NCBI GenBank assembly: GCA_947454705.1
Contig: CANGKZ010000014.1
Coordinates: forward strand, 52,542-116,541
Source: Verrucomicrobiota bacterium
GTDB taxonomy: Bacteria; Verrucomicrobiota; Verrucomicrobiia; Limisphaerales; UBA9464
Length of the DNA stretch: 64,000 nucleotides
Reading direction: 5' to 3'
Positions 11,519 to 20,786 of this stretch are shown in pieces (positions within the stretch are counted from its first letter, which is position 1; each line of letters starts with the position of its first letter). Both the position numbers and the translations under genes were made by a program. Under the pieces are notes generated by a model, which was given only the letters and a program-made list of their open reading frames with translations, searched no databases and was not told where the DNA came from.

Positions 11519-12595
11519 ATGCTTCCCGACCTCACACCCGCTGAATTGGAGGAGAAGGTGGCGTCGTGGGGATTCAAACCCACGCACGCGTCCCGATTGC
11601 TGCGCGCCTTCTACGCGGGGGAGGACTTTACCAATCCTGATACGCAATCGCGCGCCCACCGCTTCCCGGTCGAATTGCTGGAACGCCTCGCGACGGAATC
11701 CGCCGGCCCGGCATCCACCGTGGTGATGCGGCAGGTGGCGGCGGACGGCACCACCAAGCTCCTGCTGCGATTGCGCGACGGGGCCACGGTGGAGACCGTC
11801 CTCATGCCGGATTTCCGACCCGACCGCGCCGCCGGGTGCCTGTCGAGTCAGGTAGGATGCGCGATGGGCTGCGATTTCTGCGCCACCACGAAGACCGGAT
11901 TTCAGCGCAACCTCACTTCGGGCGAAATGATCGAGCAATTCCTCGCGCTGCGTCGTGAAGCGCGCGCCGTGGGGCGGACGCTTCAAACGGTGGTCTTCAT
12001 GGGCATGGGCGAGCCCCTGCTCAACCTGCAATCCGTGCTGAGCGCGGTTCGACGCATCGGCGACAACGCCCTCGGAGCCCTCGGTTGGAGGCAGATCACG
12101 GTTTCGACGGTGGGCATCATTCCTGGGATCGATGCGTTGAACGAAGCCGACCTGAACGTGAATCTCGCCGTGTCCCTCCACGCGCCGGACGACGCCACCC
12201 GTGCGCGCCTGCTGCCCGTGGGCACGCGCTATCCGATCGCCGACATCCTTGCAGCGGTGGACCGCTTCCAGGCGAAGCGTCCGCGTCCAGCAACGATTCA
12301 ATACTGCCTTCTGGCCGGAGTGAACGACGCCCCGGAACAGGCGGAACAACTCGCAGCCCTGATCGGCTCGCGCCGGCTCCACATCAACCTGCTGCGATAC
12401 AATCCCACGGGGCTGAGTCTGCGCGGCGTGGCCTACGAACCCTCCACGGAAGACGTGGCGGAGAGGTTCGCGGAGATTTTGCGCGAGCGTGGAATGGTGG
12501 CCCACTTCCGTCGATCGCGCGGCAAGGACATCGATGCGGCCTGCGGCCAGCTGCGTCGCAGGCTTCAACCCTCCGCGGAAGATTCGAACCGCTGA
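11519..12595 (+). CDS. rlmN: 23S rRNA (adenine-2503-C2)-methyltransferase RlmN
   Basis: Radical-SAM enzyme methylating C2 of A2503 in 23S rRNA (and usually A37 of some tRNAs), cytosolic. It has 358 residues, typical for RlmN. The iron-sulfur site is C-A-M-G-C-D-F-C near residues 113-120, followed by T-K-T-G-F-Q-R-N-L. G-M-G-E-P-L-L-N (SAM binding) and S-T-V-G follow, and a late Cys (A-A-C-G-Q-L) supplies the methyl-carrying residue. The frame opens at 11453, but the extra 22 residues are encoded by the GGACTT tandem repeat, so ATG 11519 is chosen. Confidence 0.95.
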   Translation: MLPDLTPAELEEKVASWGFKPTHASRLLRAFYAGEDFTNPDTQSRAHRFPVELLERLATESAGPASTVVMRQVAADGTTKLLLRLRDGATVETVLMPDFRPDRAAGCLSSQVGCAMGCDFCATTKTGFQRNLTSGEMIEQFLALRREARAVGRTLQTVVFMGMGEPLLNLQSVLSAVRRIGDNALGALGWRQITVSTVGIIPGIDALNEADLNVNLAVSLHAPDDATRARLLPVGTRYPIADILAAVDRFQAKRPRPATIQYCLLAGVNDAPEQAEQLAALIGSRRLHINLLRYNPTGLSLRGVAYEPSTEDVAERFAEILRERGMVAHFRRSRGKDIDAACGQLRRRLQPSAEDSNR

Positions 12596-12799
12596 GGCCC
12601 GCGGATCAACGCGGCTCGAAATTCGCCGCTGCGAAGATGCGCCTGTCCGAGACGGACTGCGGATGGCGTGAGCGGTTCTAGTTTCCGGATCCCAGCTGGT
12701 GGAGGAATCCCCTTCGGTTCGCGATTGCCGGGCGGGCCTTGAGTTCCCTAGGGTTCTGCTCTTCCCGGTCGAAATCCGACCGGGGCTCCTGGAGGCGGG

Positions 12800-14452
12800 A
12801 TGACCCACACTGCAATTTTGTTTCGCGAGATCCGCGCGGCCAATCACGCGATGGATTTGCTGCGCCTGCGACAAGTAGGCACTCGATTCGCGGTTGGGAT
12901 CATTGCATTCCTTCTGATGCTGGAGGCGTTTGAAGTTCCCGCTCTTCGAAACGCCGGATTCTACCTCTTCGTAATCCTTGACGTGGCCCTGATCCTCGGA
13001 GCCTCCAACGGGTGCATCGGAATGTTGGCGAATGAGCGCCAGGAAGGGACGCTGGATCTTCTCTTCCTCGCGGGAATCAAGCCGTGGGAACTCTTCCTCG
13101 GAAAACTCCTGGGAGCGGGCGTGGTGGGGGCTTCCACAGTCATGGGATGTGTGCCGCTCCTCGGCCTCCCGTTTCTTTCAGGCGGACTTTCCTTCGAGAC
13201 CTTCGTCGGAATGTTGGCCCTGCTCGCCGCCACGCTTCTCGCGGTGGTGGGGGTCTCACTCCTGGTATCCACACTCGCACGCAGGGCTTCCGATGCCTGG
13301 ATCGGCCTGGTGATCCTGGGTGCTGGCTGGCTCCTTGCCCTGCCGGTGGTTCATTGGATGGGTCGCCTTGTGACCGGGGTTCCTCCGTTCGGTGAGGGCT
13401 GGCTTTCCATCTCACCACTGCATACGACCCTGCTTCTCGAATCGGGTCTGGCCGCAGCAAATCGGATCGCCTTCTGGCGTGGCGTGGGTGTGCTCCTCCT
13501 GGCGGGATTGGGTTCGATGATTGTCTCAAGCATCCTGCTGCGGTTCGTCTGGAAGTGGGATCTGGACCGCGCCTACTCCTCAACTCCTTTCAAACACGGT
13601 GCAACTCGTGGAGTCCCCCTGCCCGACCAAGTTTCTCCCATTGAGGCGGCGCTGGCTCAAAATCGTCGGCGCCTGAGGCTTCACGGGTGGATCCTCTGGC
13701 TCGCGGCGGGTCTTTGGCTCCTGGGAGGAATCGCGTGGGGACGCCCCTGGCTGTCTCCGGTGGTTGCCCTCTGCATCACCCTCCTTCTCGCCACGCTGAC
13801 CGAGGCGGTGACATCGCTCCCGTTGATCCAAAACGTGACCGAACTTCGGCGCAGCGGCGGCATGGAAATGATGTTGATCACCCCACTCACCGATGAGGCC
13901 ATTGTGGACGGCTTTGCCCGCGGAGCGAAGCGGTTGACCGCGCCCTGGAAACGGAAGATGGCCCTGCTGGCCTCGGTCATTCTCGCGGCCGGGTTTCCGA
14001 TGTATCACTGGAACGTGCCGGCAGTGGCGACCTACCTACTCGCCGGAGGCCTGCTTGTCGGTTGGATCGCAGCAAATCCGGTCTCCCGATTCTACGCGCC
14101 GTTCCGAATCGCAATGTTCACCGGGGACATGCGAACGGCCCAACTCCAACTCGGCGGCGTCATCCTTCGGGTCGCGACGGGACAACTTTGGGGAGGCTTT
14201 CAACTGTTTCAGTACCTTCGAAAAATGGGGCGTCTTCCCAAATTTCCCACCGGCGAACTCCTGGAACTGTGCATCACCTTTTTAGGCGTTCTCACCATCG
14301 CCGCACTCAACGTGGCGTTTCGGGAGCAGCGCAATCTCATCCGGGTCCTGGCCATTGATGAACTGCGATTCCTCGCCACCGAGCCCCTGCCGGCGAGGAC
14401 CGATCCGCGGCTCAAGAAATGGCAGGCGACGAAGCCGGTGCCCGAATTCTGA
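12800..14452 (+). CDS. ABC-2-type transporter permease, orphan
   Basis: Polytopic inner-membrane protein of 550 residues with about 12 hydrophobic segments. The stretch N-E-R-Q-E-G-T-L-D-L-L-F-L-A-G near residues 76-90, followed by a permease-like helix pair, is the usual signature of ABC-2 permeases of the NosY/GldF kind (E-R-R-x-G-T-L-x-x-L-L). A good ribosome binding site GGAGGCGGG lies directly before ATG 12800. No ATP-binding partner is encoded on either side, so it must pair with a distant ATPase or work otherwise. The 204-bp gap upstream shows no other feature. Confidence 0.75.
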   Translation: MTHTAILFREIRAANHAMDLLRLRQVGTRFAVGIIAFLLMLEAFEVPALRNAGFYLFVILDVALILGASNGCIGMLANERQEGTLDLLFLAGIKPWELFLGKLLGAGVVGASTVMGCVPLLGLPFLSGGLSFETFVGMLALLAATLLAVVGVSLLVSTLARRASDAWIGLVILGAGWLLALPVVHWMGRLVTGVPPFGEGWLSISPLHTTLLLESGLAAANRIAFWRGVGVLLLAGLGSMIVSSILLRFVWKWDLDRAYSSTPFKHGATRGVPLPDQVSPIEAALAQNRRRLRLHGWILWLAAGLWLLGGIAWGRPWLSPVVALCITLLLATLTEAVTSLPLIQNVTELRRSGGMEMMLITPLTDEAIVDGFARGAKRLTAPWKRKMALLASVILAAGFPMYHWNVPAVATYLLAGGLLVGWIAANPVSRFYAPFRIAMFTGDMRTAQLQLGGVILRVATGQLWGGFQLFQYLRKMGRLPKFPTGELLELCITFLGVLTIAALNVAFREQRNLIRVLAIDELRFLATEPLPARTDPRLKKWQATKPVPEF

Positions 14453-14473
14453 GCCGCATTCCGCGGAGGCGAA

Positions 14474-15010
14474 TCACTTCCGCGGGCCGATGAGTTCGTA
14501 GAAGTTGCCGTCCGGGTCACGCACCGCGATCAGAAAGGTCCCGCCCAAATCCACGGGGGTCTCCCCCAGCAGAGCCACTCCCTCGGCCTTCAGACGCTCC
14601 AACGCCCGGTCGATGCTCTTCACATACAGGGTGAAGTAGCGGATGCCATACTGGGAATGAACGAAGGCCTGATTGGCCGGTTTGCCGGCAACCTCCGGGA
14701 ACGAGAGCACTTTGATGCGAGTCGCGGAATCCACGGAATCGAGCGCGAAGGTCCTGACCTTGAAGGCCTGATTCTCAACCAGACCGATCTTGTTTCCCAG
14801 GGCCGCCGGAACCGAGAAGCCGGGCAACTCGCGGAAGCCAATGGCATTCGTGAGGAACCGGGCCGTCTTGTCGGCGTCCTTCACGTAGATGCCGACATCG
14901 ATCGTTCCCTTGCGGAACTCACCCGGAGGCTCCGCGGCGACCACGGGTCGCGACAGCGCCAGAACTCCAAGCCAAAACCCCATTGCAACCACAGTCAGGA
15001 ATCGGTTCAT
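14474..15010 (-). CDS. Exported VOC (glyoxalase-fold) family protein
   Basis: A single VOC domain of about 120 residues follows an N-terminal signal sequence (M-N-R-F-L-T-V-V-A-M-G, cleavage near V-V-A-A). The domain shows the paired beta-alpha-beta-beta-beta modules: D-V-G-I-Y-V-K-D at the start and V-R-D-P-D-G-N-F-Y-E-L at the end, the latter being the common metal-site region. Length 178 residues from ATG 15010; the frame extends to 15064 but only the chosen start yields a signal peptide. VOC proteins include isomerases, dioxygenases and resistance proteins; no substrate is suggested. It is convergent with the permease gene. Confidence 0.82.
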   Translation of the reverse strand: MNRFLTVVAMGFWLGVLALSRPVVAAEPPGEFRKGTIDVGIYVKDADKTARFLTNAIGFRELPGFSVPAALGNKIGLVENQAFKVRTFALDSVDSATRIKVLSFPEVAGKPANQAFVHSQYGIRYFTLYVKSIDRALERLKAEGVALLGETPVDLGGTFLIAVRDPDGNFYELIGPRK

Positions 15011-15115
15011 GCGGGCGACCTTAACTCCCTCCCCAATCGAGGAAATCAAGAAATGCCCCTCCACTCCTTTCGTCTGCGGAGCTTGTTTCCAGTCGATGGA
15101 TGGCTTTCTTCCAAT

Positions 15116-15131
15116 ACTAAACCGATTTAGT
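15116..15131. promoter_or_regulatory. LacI-type operator upstream of the LacI/GH9 genes
   Basis: The 16-bp sequence ACTAAACCGATTTAGT is a palindrome apart from one mismatched pair, centred on CG as usual for LacI/GalR operators. It lies 39-54 bp before the regulator start. Autoregulation and control of the downstream endoglucanase are inferred. Confidence 0.7.
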
Positions 15132-15169
15132 AATGACGCCTGCGTTTCGACTTCTAGGATCCGTCGTGA

Positions 15170-16198
15170 ATGAGAGTTCGAAACCTGGATGTCGCCCGGG
15201 AGGCGGGGGTGTCGCCCACCACCGTTTCACTCGTCCTCAATGACCGGACGCAGGTCGCGCTTGCGCCGGAGACCAAGCGGCGCGTTCAGGAAGTTGCCGC
15301 ACGCATGGGATATCGTCCCAATCTTCTCGCCCGGAGCCTGCTCAGCGGACGGACCCAGACGCTCGGAGTGATCATCCCATCGCTCTCCAGCAGCTACGTC
15401 GCGCGGATCGTGGAGGGAATGCAGGAAGAGGCCGGCGACTCGAATCAGCAACTACTGCTCACCGACACCCGACACGATCCCGAAACCGAAGCGGCGCAGA
15501 TGGAACTCCTGCTGCGACATTCGGTGGATGGAGTGCTGATCGTCACCGGCGAATCCACGTTGCGATCCCTTCCGGAACGACTGCGCGTGCTTCGCGAGGC
15601 CGGCGTCCCTTGTGTGGTGATCGATGATCAAAGCCACGCCGAACAGGTGGACTGCGTGGTGAGCCAGGATCGGATCGGCGCCGAGATGGCCGTGACCCAT
15701 TTGATCGAACTCGGCCACCGACGCATCGCGCACCTGTCCGGCGGATCCGGCACCAGCACGGCGCGCGACCGTCTTTCCGGGTACCGTCGGGCGCTGAAAC
15801 GCGCTTCGATTCCCTTCCAATCCGAGTGGGTGGCGGGCCGATCGTTCTCCGTCGCTGCCGCCGCGCAGGCGCTGGAAGCCCTGGTGTCGCTTCCGAAGCC
15901 ACCCACCGCATACTTCGCCGCCAACGACCGACTTTGGGCGGAAGCCATTCAAGCGCTGCGTCCCCGAAGTGCCCGACTCCTGCGAAACGCCGCCGTCGTG
16001 GGATACGCAAACTACGATTTCTCGGCCTACCTCGGAATCAGCAGCGTGGATCAATCACCCCAGTCGCTCGGCAAGGCCGCGTTGCGTCGGCTGTTGGACC
16101 GGATCGAAACCCCTTCAATGCCTCCCCAATGCCTGGAACTCCCTGTGAACCTCGTGGTCCGCAACTCCAGCAAACCGGTTGGATCCAGCGCCCCATGA
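15170..16198 (+). CDS. LacI family transcriptional regulator
   Basis: DNA-binding sugar-responsive repressor or activator of 342 residues. The N-terminal helix-turn-helix reads D-V-A-R-E-A-G-V-S-P-T-T-V-S-L-V-L-N (residues 7-24), followed by the hinge helix with N-L-L-A-R-S-L (residues 51-57). Residues 62-335 are the periplasmic-binding-protein-like effector domain (L-G-V-I-I-P at its start). Its stop overlaps the GH9 start (ATGA at 16195-16198), so both are likely one transcript. A near-perfect operator palindrome lies in its own leader. The effector is probably a cello-oligosaccharide or related sugar, inferred only from the neighbour. Confidence 0.95.
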   Translation: MRVRNLDVAREAGVSPTTVSLVLNDRTQVALAPETKRRVQEVAARMGYRPNLLARSLLSGRTQTLGVIIPSLSSSYVARIVEGMQEEAGDSNQQLLLTDTRHDPETEAAQMELLLRHSVDGVLIVTGESTLRSLPERLRVLREAGVPCVVIDDQSHAEQVDCVVSQDRIGAEMAVTHLIELGHRRIAHLSGGSGTSTARDRLSGYRRALKRASIPFQSEWVAGRSFSVAAAAQALEALVSLPKPPTAYFAANDRLWAEAIQALRPRSARLLRNAAVVGYANYDFSAYLGISSVDQSPQSLGKAALRRLLDRIETPSMPPQCLELPVNLVVRNSSKPVGSSAP

Positions 16199-18495
16199 CT
16201 CCCTTCGCTTTCATTCGCCGGTTCCTGATGTTTTTCGTCGCGGCCTGGGTGTGTGGATGGACGTCCGTTCGCAGCGCAACGGCCCCCGCCTTCAACTATG
16301 CCGAGGCGCTCCAGAAGTCGCTGTACTTCTACGAGGCCCAGCAGTCCGGCCGACTCTCTCCCAACAACCGGGTTGAGTGGCGTGGCGATGCGTTTTTGAA
16401 CGACGGACGGGACATCGGCCACGATCTGAGCGGAGGCTGGTTCGATGCCGGCGATCACTGGACCGCCAACCTGACCATGAGCTTTGCTGCCATGACGCTC
16501 GCCTGGTCGGCCGTGGAACACCCCCAGGCCTATCTCGATCAGGGACAGATGGACGAACTGCTGGAGAGCCTGATCCACGTGAACCGCTATTTTCTGCGGT
16601 GCGTTCTGAATCCCGATTGCGCGAATCCCGAGACCGATCTCGAAGTGGCCATCGGCTGCGGAGGACGCGAGGGGGTGGATTCCCCCAGGGTCCACGACAT
16701 CTGGGCTTCGCCAGAGATTGCGGAGGGCATGACCCGTCGTCCCACATTTCGACTCAACCGGACGGTTCGCGCTGGAGATATTCCCGGAGCCATGGCTGCC
16801 GCGATGGCCGCCAGTGCCATGGTGATCCGCGACCATGGCGCGCTGCTTCAACGCAAGCGGGGGTACGACGATTTCAAACCCGGGGCCTTCGCCGAAACCC
16901 TGCTGGAGCAAGCCGCGAAACTCACCCGCTTCGCCCGCGCCAACGCGGGGCCGGTGCTCTCCGAAAAACTTCCGCAGGACGAACGAGCTCGCATCCGCAA
17001 AGCCCGATCGCTGGCGCTTCGTTCGGACGGCAAAGTGGTCGAGACCGGTTATCGCGCCGATCCGTTCGACAAGATCGTCGCCGCCGCCTCCTGGCTCGCC
17101 CGAGCGCATCGGGATCGACGTCCCACGGAATCTGCGCAGTGGTTTCAGTTCGCCACCGCCGTGTACGAATCCGAATACAAGGCCGAGTTGAATCACGACT
17201 GGTGGAAGGATTTTGGCGCCGGAAATTTCGGGAAGCTCGCCGCCTACAATCTCATGCGCCTGGCGCCGGAGGACGAACGGTTCCATGCCAAGCTGCAGCT
17301 CTTCTGCTCGCGCTTTGCGGAATATCGAACCACCCCCGGGGGACTTCGATTGCGGGAGTGGGATGCGCACGAATACGGAAGCCTCCGACACGCCAACAAC
17401 GCCGCAACCATCGCGCTCCACTACAGCGATTTCGTGGAGAAGGCGCCGCCGATCAGCGGAAACGTGTGGTGGAAGGGCGGACGCAGCAACACCGCCTTGC
17501 GCGAGCAGTATCGCGCCGCAGCGAAGCCGCAGGTGGACTACGCCCTCGGAGCCAATCCGTACGGCCGAAGCTACCTCGTGGGATTCGGCCAACGCCCGTT
17601 CAATCACGTCCATCACCGCGGGGCCTACGGACCGTGGGCGGGCTTCGAACATTTCATCCCGGGAAAGGCCGACAACCGCGGAACCAATCGACACATCCTC
17701 TACGGCGCGTTGGTCGCAGGCCCCGACCACAATGATGTCCTCCTCGGCGGCGCCGCTCATCTCAAGTGGCTTCCCCTGCCTGACGGAAAGAACGAGGGCT
17801 TCTTCTACCAATTCCCGAACCGGCCCGCTCCGATTCGCAAGGAAGGGTACTCATGGGATGCACGGGATGAACCGGTGCAGGATGTGATGGATTCCACCTT
17901 CAACGAGGTCGCCCTCGACTACAACGCGGGCATCACCGCCAGCTTCGCCTGGTTGATCGATCACGGAATGAGCACGGGCCGGGCGCTCCCCGATTCGCAA
18001 TTCCCACCGAGGGAACTCCGAGTCGAAAACACCGATCTTCAACTCACTGATCGCGAGTTCTTCGTCACCATTCGCACCCTCAAGACCGGCGAGCGAACGG
18101 CGGAACTCGAAGCCACGCTCCACAATCGCTCCCGCTGGCCGGCGCGGGCCTTCACGAATCTCTCGTTCCGACTTCCGTGTGGCACCCGCGATCGCGCCCT
18201 CATTCCCCGGGTCACCGCCACCGTCATCGAGGGACCTGCGCGTGTCCTTTCCACCGACGGCACGCAGTCCAACCCGCGCACCGTGTCCATTTCTCTGCCG
18301 GGACAACGGCTTCATCCGGGCACGCTGCAAAGCGGTCGTCAGCGAGTGCTCCTCAAACTTGAAACTCCGGCCGCGCTTTCCGAGGCGTTGCCCTGGCTGC
18401 CGGAGGTTTCCGCAAATCCGCGAATCATTCCTGAAATCGAGGTGTTCGAAGGCACGCAGCGAATCGGCGGGAACCTCACCACTCTCAGGAACTAA
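16195..18495 (+). CDS. Secreted glycoside hydrolase family 9 endoglucanase
   Basis: Inverting beta-1,4-glucanase (cellulase) with signal peptide, exported. From ATG 16195 the protein has 766 residues; residues 1-28 are a signal sequence. The (alpha/alpha)6 barrel starts with F-N-Y-A-E-A-L-Q-K-S. The catalytic base motif D-A-G-D is at 84-87. N-R-G-T-N-R-H near 494 and G-P-D-H-N-D near 510 form the substrate cleft, and N-E-V-A-L-D-Y-N with the general acid Glu is near 570. About 160 C-terminal residues form a beta-rich module, possibly CBM-like or Ig-like. The longer frame back to 15826 is ruled out because it runs antiparallel to no signal and inside the lacI gene. All three catalytic acids are present, so the enzyme should be active. 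Confidence 0.95.
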   Translation: MTPFAFIRRFLMFFVAAWVCGWTSVRSATAPAFNYAEALQKSLYFYEAQQSGRLSPNNRVEWRGDAFLNDGRDIGHDLSGGWFDAGDHWTANLTMSFAAMTLAWSAVEHPQAYLDQGQMDELLESLIHVNRYFLRCVLNPDCANPETDLEVAIGCGGREGVDSPRVHDIWASPEIAEGMTRRPTFRLNRTVRAGDIPGAMAAAMAASAMVIRDHGALLQRKRGYDDFKPGAFAETLLEQAAKLTRFARANAGPVLSEKLPQDERARIRKARSLALRSDGKVVETGYRADPFDKIVAAASWLARAHRDRRPTESAQWFQFATAVYESEYKAELNHDWWKDFGAGNFGKLAAYNLMRLAPEDERFHAKLQLFCSRFAEYRTTPGGLRLREWDAHEYGSLRHANNAATIALHYSDFVEKAPPISGNVWWKGGRSNTALREQYRAAAKPQVDYALGANPYGRSYLVGFGQRPFNHVHHRGAYGPWAGFEHFIPGKADNRGTNRHILYGALVAGPDHNDVLLGGAAHLKWLPLPDGKNEGFFYQFPNRPAPIRKEGYSWDARDEPVQDVMDSTFNEVALDYNAGITASFAWLIDHGMSTGRALPDSQFPPRELRVENTDLQLTDREFFVTIRTLKTGERTAELEATLHNRSRWPARAFTNLSFRLPCGTRDRALIPRVTATVIEGPARVLSTDGTQSNPRTVSISLPGQRLHPGTLQSGRQRVLLKLETPAALSEALPWLPEVSANPRIIPEIEVFEGTQRIGGNLTTLRN

Positions 18496-18582
18496 GGGCA
18501 CCCGATCGAGTCCAGCCCGGCGCAGCCCAGTTCGGCTCCCGATTCCTGAGCGAGGGAAATCGAGAGCCGGCCGGCTGGTCAT

Positions 18583-19596
18583 TCAGGCTGCAACGCGACG
18601 ACGCGTCTTCGAAATGCGTTCGGAAACCTGGGTGGTGTTCTCCGAGAGACGCGTCACGCTTTGGCTGATCTCGCCGTTGGCCAGCACCTGGTCCTGCATC
18701 GCCGTTTGGATGGTGGCAAAGCTGTCGTTGATCCGGCCGATCAGTTCATGGATGCGTCCGAACACCTGCCCGACGCCCTGGACCGTCCGCTGCATGTCGG
18801 TGACCTGAAGCGCGATCTCGCGCGTCGCGCCGCGCGTGCTGCGGGAAAGTTCCTTGATCTCGTTGGCTACCACGGCAAAGCCGCGCCCGGCCGCTCCGGC
18901 ATGCGCCGCCTCAATCGTGGCATTGAGCGCGAGCAGATTGGTCTCCTCGGCCACGCGGTTGATCAGCGCGATCACTCGATCAATTTTGGTCGCCGCATCG
19001 CGGAGCCCCGAGATGGATTCCACCGCTGTGTTGACCGCCTGCACCGTATCCACGGTCAACGTCGCGGAGACTGCGGTCTGTCGCGAGATCTCCTGTCCCG
19101 AGGAACTCAACTCCTCGCACGCCGCCGCCACTGCCGTCACGTTCCCGGCGTTTTCATGCGCCATGGTCTCCACCAGGGAAAGCTGATCGCGGCTCTCCTG
19201 CATTTTAACCCCGGCGGCATTGATGATTGCGGCACTCTGTCGAAACGCGCCCTGAAGTCCGCGCAGCAGAATGGGCCGGTGAAACCGATCCTGACTGCAC
19301 TCCTGCATGGCCGCCGAGGCCTCGCGAACGAAGGCATCGGACACATCGAGCATCCGATTCACCGCCACGGCGAGTTCCGCCAGCTCGGCATGATCCCGAT
19401 ATCCCGTGAGCCGGGCCTCGAGATCCCCCGCGGCGGCGCGATGACACACTTCCACGAATCGGGCGAGATCCGAGCGTCGAATCCAAACGCGCTCAGAATC
19501 TGATTCCGTGAACCGGGATTCGTGCAACGTTTCAGTTCCGCATTCGTAGGGAGACAATTCCTCCGATTCCTCCACGGTGGGGGCAAAGGCATTCAT
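18583..19596 (-). CDS. Soluble methyl-accepting chemotaxis protein
   Basis: Cytosolic chemoreceptor signalling module of 337 residues with no transmembrane segment. Residues about 25-90 look like a HAMP-type region. The coiled-coil hairpin tip is E-E-T-N-L-L-A-L-N-A-T-I-E-A-A-H-A-G, followed by G-R-G-F-A-V-V-A-N-E-I, the conserved CheA/CheW contact. It lacks its own sensor domain. Directly upstream (9 bp) is a PAS protein of the aerotaxis type, so the two likely form one split receptor. No CheA or CheW gene lies in the window. Confidence 0.93.
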   Translation of the reverse strand: MNAFAPTVEESEELSPYECGTETLHESRFTESDSERVWIRRSDLARFVEVCHRAAAGDLEARLTGYRDHAELAELAVAVNRMLDVSDAFVREASAAMQECSQDRFHRPILLRGLQGAFRQSAAIINAAGVKMQESRDQLSLVETMAHENAGNVTAVAAACEELSSSGQEISRQTAVSATLTVDTVQAVNTAVESISGLRDAATKIDRVIALINRVAEETNLLALNATIEAAHAGAAGRGFAVVANEIKELSRSTRGATREIALQVTDMQRTVQGVGQVFGRIHELIGRINDSFATIQTAMQDQVLANGEISQSVTRLSENTTQVSERISKTRRRVAA

Positions 19597-19605
19597 GGCG
19601 ATGCG

Positions 19606-20163
19606 TCAGCGGGTTGAGGTTTTCAGGGCCGTGCTGGCGGAGAGTCCAAAGACGAACTCCCCGTACTCCAGACCGTGCTGAGTCAGCATCGCCTGAATCC
19701 GATCCGTGCCGGCGAGAGCTGCGGCCTTCACCACCGAATGGCGTCGCTCCACACTCCGCAATTCCTCGTACAGCGGTCGCACCTTGGAGAGCGCCTCGGC
19801 ATGCGGAACCCGCCGATTGGAGTGATAGCCCACCATCCTCCCGTGGGTGTCGTAGCTCGGGGTCACATGGGCAAAGACCCAGTATCCGTCTCCGTTTGCC
19901 GCCATGTTCAACACATAGGCGAAGATCTCCCGTCCCTGCTGCAGCGCCTGCCACAGCAGCTGGAACACACACCGCGGCATCTCCGGGTGACGGATCAGGT
20001 TGTGAGGCGCTCCGAGAACCTCCTGCTCCGGATACCCTGAGACTCTCAGGAAGACGTCGTTGGCGTAGGTGATGATTCCGCGCAGATCCGTCTTGCTGAC
20101 GATGAGTTCGTCCTCAGCAAACGTGATTTCGCGGCCGGTGGGATGGGTAACGGCCTTGGGCAT
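19606..20163 (-). CDS. PAS domain protein, aerotaxis-receptor type
   Basis: Single PAS sensor of 185 residues, cytosolic. It contains the Aer-like signature S-K-T-D-L-R-G-I-I-T-Y-A-N-D-V-F, then V-S-G-Y near residues 43-46, H-N-L-I-R-H-P-E-M-P-R and W-V-F-A-H-V-T-P. These match FAD-binding Aer PAS domains, so a redox or oxygen cue is plausible. The C-terminal 60 residues are helical. Start: ATG at 20163 is given; a GTG at 20190 with AGGGG 7 bases ahead is an alternative. It is followed after 9 bp by the MCP gene. Confidence 0.85.
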   Translation of the reverse strand: MPKAVTHPTGREITFAEDELIVSKTDLRGIITYANDVFLRVSGYPEQEVLGAPHNLIRHPEMPRCVFQLLWQALQQGREIFAYVLNMAANGDGYWVFAHVTPSYDTHGRMVGYHSNRRVPHAEALSKVRPLYEELRSVERRHSVVKAAALAGTDRIQAMLTQHGLEYGEFVFGLSASTALKTSTR

Positions 20164-20337
20164 AGATGGGAGGCATTCGTTTTGGAACACCTACAGCCCC
20201 TATCGGAAGGTTCTGTAAACACCTTACCCCCAAAGGCTCACCCGATTTTGGCATTGGGAACGGCCAAAATCTCACCCGCCTGCGGGCCTGAAATCCTCCG
20301 CGGGTTTCGACGCCCACCGGGACGACATCGCGACACG

Positions 20338-20369
20338 AAAAAAGGACGGCCCCCTTTCGGGAGCCATCC
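20338..20369 (-). terminator. Rho-independent terminator of rpmB
   Basis: On the minus strand an 11-bp stem (GGATGGCTCCC with GGGGGCCGTCC, two G-T pairs) around a GAAA loop is followed by six T, 45 bp beyond the rpmB stop. Confidence 0.9.
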
Positions 20370-20414
20370 TGTCGAAATGGAATGGACTTCTGCGAACCGC
20401 GGAAGAGCTGCCGG

Positions 20415-20672
20415 TTAGGCGGCCTTCTTCCACTTACGCAGCGGGGCCTTGGTCACGAGACCGGCCTTGATGACGCTCGCGGCGACGCGGATGCGCTTCA
20501 CCTGGCCGTTCGGGAGAACGACCTTGACGCTCTGGAGGTTCGGGAAGAAGCGGCGCTTCGTGATCGCGGTAACGTGAGTACCGATACCACCCTTCTTCTT
20601 CGCTTTACCGGAACGCCAGATGTGACTGCCCTTGACGGGGCGCTTGCCGGAGATGGGACAAATACGTGCCAT
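20415..20672 (-). CDS. rpmB: 50S ribosomal protein L28
   Basis: Large-subunit ribosomal protein of 85 residues, very basic. It begins M-A-R-I-C-P-I-S-G-K-R-P-V, the L28 start, then K-K-K-G-G-I-G, T-K-R-R-F-F-P-N-L-Q and ends with a Lys-rich tail. The frame extends to 20774, but ATG 20672 gives the family N-terminus. Only one Cys of the zinc-ribbon pair is visible, as in zinc-independent L28 forms. It is monocistronic, divergent from the molybdopterin oxidoreductase gene across 114 bp, and has its own terminator. The 20164-20337 stretch on the other side holds only the PAS gene leader. Confidence 0.95.
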   Translation of the reverse strand: MARICPISGKRPVKGSHIWRSGKAKKKGGIGTHVTAITKRRFFPNLQSVKVVLPNGQVKRIRVAASVIKAGLVTKAPLRKWKKAA

Positions 20673-20786
20673 AAAATTGTGCCTTCGACTTAAAGGAGCG
20701 GCGTTTTTACCGAGTGGAGAGGTTGAGTGCAAGAGGAATCTCCGTTCCCTTGCGTTCCTCAGGCCACGCGGCACACTCCAACTTCA

